From positions 62,001 to 126,000 of the forward strand of contig NZ_JAMXSB010000015.1 in assembly GCF_024124665.1 (NCBI RefSeq): a stretch of DNA of 64,000 bases, read 5' to 3'. Source of the stretch: Pleionea sp. CnH1-48 (lineage in GTDB: Bacteria; Pseudomonadota; Gammaproteobacteria; Enterobacterales; Kangiellaceae). The position numbers and the translations under genes were made by a program. This document shows, in pieces, positions 59,108 through 64,000 of this stretch; the stretch's first letter is position 1; every line of letters starts with the position of its first letter. The notes beneath the pieces were generated by a model that saw only the letters and a list, made by a program, of their open reading frames with translations, was not told the origin of the DNA and ran no database searches.

Positions 59108-60862
59108 TTAAGTTGATGCCTCGTTGAGTTCTGTGGCCAACAATTGCAACCATTCACTGAGCGTTTGTAGTAGCAGTTGTTTGAGCTCTGGAAAAAACCA
59201 GTGGATCTGCAAATAGGTAACAACAACGGCCACCAGCAAAATAAAAAATCCTTGTTTTAACCAATACCCTAATGAACGTTTGGCCGTGGGCACTCGCTTT
59301 GTGAGCGATTTTGCCTTAGGTTTCAGCTGACTTTTTGGTGAAGCTGACAGTTTATCAAGTTCACTAATGACTTCTGCCATTTGTTGATATCGATAGGCGG
59401 GGTCGAGTGCCAACATTTTTAATAGTAGTTGTTGTAAGACCTGAGGTAGCTCACTGTAAGATTCTTTCCAGGATACGTGAGTGTTCTTCCAGGTGAGATG
59501 CTCCCCGCACAGCATGTGATAAAAAATGGCTCCTAGCGAAAAGACATCCAGTGCAGGTGACGGGGCTTCTGTTTTTTGCGGTCGATACCAGTTTTCTGCT
59601 TCTATGGTGTCTTGATAGTGCTCTGATTGGCCAAAGTCTGTGACTTTGACTTCGCCAGTTTGATCGAAAAGCAGATTACTGGGGCGTAAATTGCCATGTA
59701 TTATTCGATTTTGATGCGCAAACTGAAGCGCCAGGCAGATTTTTCTGGCAATAGGAAAGAAGTTTTCTGGCGCGAAAGGCGTAAGCAGGCGATCTGATAA
59801 AGAGCCTCCATCCATGTGCTCCATAACAATGATAAAAGATCTTTGGTTGCTGGCTGTACCGTGAATATGAATGATATTGGGATGCTTTAGGTTACTGAGT
59901 AGTTTTGCTTCTTTGAGTCCGGAGTTATCCTGATTACGTTTTTTGATAACGATCAAGTGATGGTTTTTTTGTTTCTCGTATAAATAGACACTGCTGTAGG
60001 AAGTTTCTTTTATCACATCCAGTAGCAGAAAGTTTTTGCTCAGAGAAGATAAATCTCGTTCTGCTTCGGCTTTTTGACTGATGGCCAGATGAGCACCTTT
60101 TAGCAACTGCAAAAAAATCTGCTCGATGACGCTGGCCGACGAAGGTCGGAGATCACTCTGTGTCTGGACGCAGCTGGAAACAATTTTGCCGATGGTTTTA
60201 TTCAGTTTAGGATGCTGGTGCAAAGTGGCTACATCAAACTCTTGAGAAAAATCTTCACTAAACACCTCATACATTAAGATCCCCAGCGAATAAATATCAC
60301 TCAAAATAGAGGCTGCGGCAGAATTCGTTTTAACTTCTGGTGCCATGTAGCCGGCGGTGCCAAGAACTTGTTTGGATTCGTCGATACCGAGATTGTCTTG
60401 ACAAAAACTCGCTATCCCAAAGTCCAGAATACGCGCATTGTTTTCTTCATCGATGATGATATTCGCGGGCTTGATATCACGGTGAACAATGCCATTGCGA
60501 TGGGCATAGGCAAGCCCTTTGCAAATTTGGATAATATATTGGATTTTCTCGCTGGTAGACAGCGGCTTGTCCTGAACCAGATCATGAAGTGTGGTGCCTT
60601 TTACATACTCCATAATAAAGTAAGGTTTGCCGTCGGCAGTGATGCCTTTGTCTATGATATGGATGATTTTGGGATGATTGAGTTGAGCAACAATTAATGG
60701 TTCATTGGCAAACAATTCTCGCGCTAAGGGATGATGTAGCAGATTTTCAGACAGGAACTTAACCGCTACTTCACGTTTTAGCGACAGTTGCTCAGCCCGA
60801 TACACAGACGCCATACCGCCCTGGTCAATAAGATCGCCTATTTGGTAGCCTGGTATTTCCAT
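59108..60862 (-). CDS. Membrane Ser/Thr protein kinase with active kinase domain and pseudokinase domain
   Basis: 584 residues. Kinase domain 1 (about 5-255) is complete: GGMASV loop, Lys35 in VAVKFL, HRDIKPAN (127-134), DFG (147-149) and GTAGYMAPE. Domain 2 (about 280-510) keeps a Lys (VIKK, 307-308) and DFG (409-411), but the Gly loop is IKETSYSSVY and the catalytic HRD is HGN (389-391), so the Asp base is lost. A basic linker (about 505-535) leads to a membrane helix (about 540-558) and a short Leu-rich tail. Hanks-type kinases like this often work with FHA proteins; the triple-FHA gene is convergent with it, 52 bp apart. Confidence 0.92.
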   Translation of the reverse strand: MEIPGYQIGDLIDQGGMASVYRAEQLSLKREVAVKFLSENLLHHPLARELFANEPLIVAQLNHPKIIHIIDKGITADGKPYFIMEYVKGTTLHDLVQDKPLSTSEKIQYIIQICKGLAYAHRNGIVHRDIKPANIIIDEENNARILDFGIASFCQDNLGIDESKQVLGTAGYMAPEVKTNSAAASILSDIYSLGILMYEVFSEDFSQEFDVATLHQHPKLNKTIGKIVSSCVQTQSDLRPSSASVIEQIFLQLLKGAHLAISQKAEAERDLSSLSKNFLLLDVIKETSYSSVYLYEKQKNHHLIVIKKRNQDNSGLKEAKLLSNLKHPNIIHIHGTASNQRSFIIVMEHMDGGSLSDRLLTPFAPENFFPIARKICLALQFAHQNRIIHGNLRPSNLLFDQTGEVKVTDFGQSEHYQDTIEAENWYRPQKTEAPSPALDVFSLGAIFYHMLCGEHLTWKNTHVSWKESYSELPQVLQQLLLKMLALDPAYRYQQMAEVISELDKLSASPKSQLKPKAKSLTKRVPTAKRSLGYWLKQGFFILLVAVVVTYLQIHWFFPELKQLLLQTLSEWLQLLATELNEAST

Positions 60863-61063
60863 TTCAGACCTTATGCGCGAAGGAAGGCTGGTGTTCTGGC
60901 TACGAACATCAAAAGCTTAAGGCATATATGCATCGAGCGGCTCATCCAGATCTTGATAGTCGATGTTAAAAGTAGAACCTACCGACTTGATTCTTCTAAT
61001 TATTAATATGTTTATCAGTGTAGCAGCTGGATGAGCAAGTGCTTAATTTTACCTTGGTTCAGG

Positions 61064-61999
61064 TTACCTGGAGCTCGCTTTGGGTAAGAAGTTTTCTGCC
61101 ATCATGCAGCGTAAGCTACCTCCACCAATAAATTCAATGGTAGGAATAGGGCAGGCCACGACTGTTCCATAAGATTGCAATTGCTGTTGTTGAGAAGGGG
61201 TAAAGTGATTCCAGGCCGTTTGCGACATGGCGATAACAGCTTCGCCCTGATGATTTTTAACTTCCAGAATATTGCCGCAAAAGCCCTCTTCCATTTGCTT
61301 GAAGCTAATGTCGATCAGTATTTTGCCACTTTCAGCAATAGCTCTAGTGACTGTTTCTCGTTGATCAGCAGCTATACTTTCCAGGCAGATCACAACAAAC
61401 TGGCTACCAACGCTCATCATGACATTGGTATGGTAGATAGGAATTTGATGAGAGCTTGTGGATTGAAAAGAAACACTGCGCCAATCATATTGCTGGCAAT
61501 ATTCAGCTAAAACGTTGCCATCACAACGCTCAGACAAAGCTGCATAAACAATACGATTGGGATGATCGAATACCAAAACCCCCGTTCCTTCAAGAGCAAG
61601 AGGTGTGTGAGGAGTGGCAAAATCAATATGTTCCGGTTGTTGGTAGCCTGCTTGAGTGACTAACTCACTTAATAAATTGGGTGCTATCTCTCGTTGACGA
61701 TTCAGGGTTTTCATTGGATAGGTGATGAGCTTGCCATCCACTGTGGTCGTGAACCAGTTATTGGGAAAAACCGCATCCGGTAGAGCATGTTCGCTTTGTT
61801 GTTTTAACTCGAGTATTTCTACCCCTGCCTTTTGAAGTTTGGCTACTGCCGCTTCAAATTCTGTTAGAGCGGTTTGTTTAATCAGTTCTGCCGAGGTTTC
61901 TGGACGGTGTTGAAATTCGTTGTCGGTACCTGTTTCGTCGTTATAACCGAAATCGTCAGGTCGGCACATAATAATGCTGTGGGTGGTTTGTTGGCTCAT
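61064..61999 (-). CDS. CtlX-type citrulline utilisation hydrolase / amidinotransferase family
   Basis: 311 residues from ATG 61999; a TTG at 62020 is less likely. The pentein fold shows MCRPDDFGYNDETGTDN, DAVFPNNWF (substrate Asp/Asn), IPIYHTNVMMSVG (catalytic His) and GGGSLRCMMAE (catalytic Cys near the end). The family, related to arginine deiminase and dimethylargininase, is annotated as citrulline utilisation hydrolase CtlX. It stands alone here, without arginine-degradation genes. Confidence 0.88.
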   Translation of the reverse strand: MSQQTTHSIIMCRPDDFGYNDETGTDNEFQHRPETSAELIKQTALTEFEAAVAKLQKAGVEILELKQQSEHALPDAVFPNNWFTTTVDGKLITYPMKTLNRQREIAPNLLSELVTQAGYQQPEHIDFATPHTPLALEGTGVLVFDHPNRIVYAALSERCDGNVLAEYCQQYDWRSVSFQSTSSHQIPIYHTNVMMSVGSQFVVICLESIAADQRETVTRAIAESGKILIDISFKQMEEGFCGNILEVKNHQGEAVIAMSQTAWNHFTPSQQQQLQSYGTVVACPIPTIEFIGGGSLRCMMAENFLPKASSR

Positions 62000-62094
62000 A
62001 GATTTATTCGATAGTTGCAATCAAAGTTAATTGCGCCGATTTAACCATTGCACACAGGTTGTGTCAAAAGAGAGGTTAGAGGATTTTTTCAAGG

Positions 62095-62124
62095 CAAAAA
62101 AAAAGGCTTGCGGGGGCAAGCCTT
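62095..62124 (-). terminator. Leftward terminator
   Basis: Stem AAGGCTTGC and GCAAGCCTT (62103-62111 and 62116-62124 on the plus strand) around GGGG; on the minus strand nine T follow. It serves the small exported gene at 62273-62560, some 150 bases upstream in transcription. Confidence 0.85.
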
Positions 62125-62272
62125 ATTAGCAACAGCAGAGACAGATAGGACCTATAAGGGGTAGGAGGTGCTCTGGCCTCGCTAACAAATCACTGTTGGG
62201 ACAGATAAGTTTGAGCTACTCACTCAGCGAAGGGGAATCTCTCGATCCCCTTCAAAAAACCAGGGTTGGCAG

Positions 62273-62560
62273 TTAATCTGCCAGTTGGCGCTCCGCGCCG
62301 TTTGCCAGGCTAGCCTGACTTGATAACGTTTTGTCAGCTTTGACAAAGGTTACCGATTTGAGCATCTGAGCTTGAAACTCTTCACGAGCTTGCTTTAAAA
62401 ACTCAGATACACCTTGTAACGCTTGAGCTTTTTGGATTGAAAAGCCCATTTCGATGTTAGATTCAAACGCTAACTTGTTATCTAACTCGGTTGCTTGCGT
62501 ATTTAATGTCACGCCAGACATTATCGCCAATGCGAATAAAACACTTGCAGACTGTTTCAT
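62273..62560 (-). CDS. Small exported helical protein, unknown
   Basis: 95 residues. Signal peptide MKQSASVLFALAIMSGVTLN with likely cleavage after QA (about 23). The mature part looks helical (SIQKAQALQGVSEFLKQARE, then EFQAQMLKSVTFVKADK). No motif I recognise. It is followed by a ~150-nt untranslated stretch with a second hairpin (AAGGGGA at 62230, ATCCCCTT at 62244) and a strong terminator. Confidence 0.65.
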   Translation of the reverse strand: MKQSASVLFALAIMSGVTLNTQATELDNKLAFESNIEMGFSIQKAQALQGVSEFLKQAREEFQAQMLKSVTFVKADKTLSSQASLANGAERQLAD

Positions 62561-62806
62561 ATTGACGTCCTCATTCCGTCGAATTGATAGAGATTGCGCT
62601 AGTTACTTAAACGAAAACCTTTACTTTTTCGTTGACCCGCCAATTTAGCTAAGGTCAAAAGTGTGAAACCTAAACAGCGGACACGCGTCAAACAGAATGT
62701 TTATCCCTGTGTCTCTCGGCTTCGGGGCGTATATTAGTGATCGTGGTGCATTTATTCAAACGATCATTTATAATGTTTCAGATTAGAAAAACTAATGTAA
62801 AAGACA

Positions 62807-63718
62807 ATGCCAAGACGACTACCACCACTGAATAGCTTAAGGGCTTTTGAAGCTTCTGCGCGCCACTTATCATTTACTCGAGCTGCGGAAGAATTATTTG
62901 TGACGCAGGCCGCAGTTAGCCATCAAATTAAATCCCTCGAAGAGTTTTTGGGGGTCCCATTATTCATAAGGAAAAACCGTAAGTTACTACTTACTGACGA
63001 AGGTCAGGAATACTGGCCAAAAATCCGCGATATTTTCGAGAAGTTAGCCTTGGCGACAGAGCAGTTAAAAGCCTTGGGTGCTTCGGGACCTTTAACAGTG
63101 AGTGTGGTCCCAACTTTTGCTATTGTGTGGTTGGTTCCACGCTTATCTCGCTTTAGTCAGCTTTATCCGGATATTGATGTTCGACTGAAAGCTGTCGATC
63201 GTACTGTCGATTTTTTACAGGAAGATGTTGACATTGCCATTTATTACGAAAAAGGCGACTACGGTCCTGGCCTTTATAGCGAAACGTTACTTCATGAGTT
63301 TTTAACGCCTGTGTGTTCCCCATCCTTGCTGGACGGAGATTTGCCTCTCAACGAGCCTCAAGACCTTAAACAGCATACATTGTTGCACGATGCTTCTACT
63401 GATGAGTGGCGTGCCTGGTTAAAGCTGGCAGGGGTTAAAGGAGCTGATTTGCGCCACGGCCCTGTGTTTTCTCATTCAAGCATGGTGATTCAGGCGGCAA
63501 TACACGGCCAAGGGGTAGCTTTAGGCCATAATGTGTTGTCGAAGCCAGATATTCAGGCTAACCGTTTGATCAGACCCTTTGATATCGTATTACCAAGTGA
63601 TTACAAATACGATCTGGTGTGCCCAGAAGAGTCGGCAGAGCGGCCCAAGGTAAAAGCGTTTAGAGACTGGATTACCGAGCTGGTCGCTTCAGAAGAGGCA
63701 TTGGAGTCCCTGTTCTAA
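62807..63718 (+). CDS. LysR family regulator, GcvA-like
   Basis: 303 residues. The N-terminal HTH (LPPLNSLRAFEASARHLSFT, then RAAEELFVTQAAVSHQIKSL) is very close to GcvA-type regulators. The effector domain (about 95-295) includes SVVPTFAIVWLVPRLSRFSQ and a C-terminal EESAERPKVKAFRDW, typical of the group. No glycine-cleavage genes are next to it, so its target is not defined. No clear ribosome site before ATG 62807. Confidence 0.9.
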   Translation: MPRRLPPLNSLRAFEASARHLSFTRAAEELFVTQAAVSHQIKSLEEFLGVPLFIRKNRKLLLTDEGQEYWPKIRDIFEKLALATEQLKALGASGPLTVSVVPTFAIVWLVPRLSRFSQLYPDIDVRLKAVDRTVDFLQEDVDIAIYYEKGDYGPGLYSETLLHEFLTPVCSPSLLDGDLPLNEPQDLKQHTLLHDASTDEWRAWLKLAGVKGADLRHGPVFSHSSMVIQAAIHGQGVALGHNVLSKPDIQANRLIRPFDIVLPSDYKYDLVCPEESAERPKVKAFRDWITELVASEEALESLF

Positions 63719-63850
63719 GGAAGCATCATTTTTCGCTCGGGTCGTAAAATGGAAGCAGTGTTTAAATAGAGATTTTAATATCTGAGTAAGCGATTTAATG
63801 TGTTGCTCATTGGCCGCAGAGCCAAGAGCAACATCGAGCTTTTCTCTTTA

Positions 63851-64000
63851 TTATTCAAATACTTTGAGGTAATGGATGCTGAAGAGGTTCTTCTCATCGA
63901 TCCAAACCTTTTCGGGTGAGAAGCCAGCCTTGTGCGCAAGTGCATGAAACTCATCGGGAGAGTACTTATAAGAGTTCTCCGTGTGAATGGTTTCGCCGAC
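63851..64000 (-). CDS. egtD: C-terminal end of an EgtD-type histidine N-alpha-methyltransferase (partial)
   Basis: The last 49 codons of a leftward gene that starts beyond the window. The translation has GETIHTENSYKYSPDEFHAL and AGFSPEKVWIDEKNLFSIHY, then LKVFE and stop. These are the terminal blocks of EgtD, which trimethylates histidine to hercynine in ergothioneine synthesis. The Glu in TIHTENS is part of the conserved substrate-binding end. Only this fragment can be judged. Confidence 0.85.
   Translation of the reverse strand, partial: VGETIHTENSYKYSPDEFHALAHKAGFSPEKVWIDEKNLFSIHYLKVFE

Noticed and set aside
62228-62252. AAGGGGA/ATCCCCTT hairpin as terminator of the small exported gene
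   Set aside because: No T-tract follows on the minus strand; the hairpin at 62095-62124 is a much better terminator.

Overview
The window reads as a chromosomal segment of a low-to-mid-GC, free-living, probably marine gammaproteobacterium. The grounds are a pst-pho operon with the long forms of PstC and PstA, a class GN sortase with its VIT/vWA substrate, a CsrD/MshH-type protein, a fused thrA followed by thrB, a TesB thioesterase, a GcvA-like LysR regulator and the end of an ergothioneine gene (egtD). A relative of Kangiella/Aliikangiella or another Oceanospirillales/Alteromonadales lineage would fit, but this was not tested. I saw no rRNA, tRNA, CRISPR array, integrase or insertion sequence.

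Positions 1-13033 form the most distinctive part, an NAD+/ADP-ribose region. A leftward operon encodes NrtR, a small periplasmic protein, a macrodomain and a microbial-type PARG. A rightward operon encodes an ADP-ribosylglycohydrolase, the RNA 2'-phosphotransferase KptA, a RAMA-like/dual-specificity-phosphatase fusion, a protein joining a nicotinamidase fold without its catalytic Cys to an APH-type kinase, and a DarT1-associated-type NADAR protein. Between the two operons lie two dyads with the form TAGTG-N9-CACTA, set 22 bp apart. A third (TGGTG-N9-CACTA) lies upstream of nadM-nudix and nampt at 10.5-13 kb. This suggests one NrtR regulon that joins NAD+ salvage to removal or recycling of ADP-ribose from proteins, nucleic acids and RNA 2'-phosphates. 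No ADP-ribosyltransferase toxin is visible. The sortase target, the sortase and a small secreted protein sit between the two NAD blocks.

Positions 13.7-33 kb: a CsrD/MshH-like degenerate GGDEF-EAL protein; a porin; pstC-pstA-pstB-phoU-phoB-phoR-pstS with Pho-box-like promoters before the porin and before pstC; an alpha/beta hydrolase; a small Arg-rich protein; a PLP-dependent deaminase-family enzyme; and a Gld-type ABC export cluster of four genes.

Positions 33-45 kb: a secreted protein of seven near-identical ~107-residue repeats; an HTH-TM-TPR membrane regulator; a possible 25-codon ORF with its own terminator; and a C4/C5 hydroxyacyl-CoA block (three CitE-like lyases, a MaoC-type mesaconyl-CoA hydratase, an AMP-forming CoA ligase). 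The divergent promoter region of that block carries two identical TTGC-AGC-GCAA dyads. A TesB thioesterase follows.

Positions 45-64 kb: a 140-bp MITE-like repeat with TATACCC/GGGTATA ends, and a ~56-bp internally deleted relative near 55.9 kb; a GNAT enzyme; a Sel1 lipoprotein; an S9 peptidase; thrB and thrA (no thrC in the window); a secreted amidohydrolase; an ECF sigma/anti-sigma/secreted coiled-coil operon; a DUF62-family protein lacking its active-site His; an Mpo1-like membrane protein; a triple-FHA protein convergent with a membrane Ser/Thr kinase that carries an active and a degenerate kinase domain; a CtlX-type hydrolase; a small exported protein; a GcvA-like regulator; and the 3' end of egtD.
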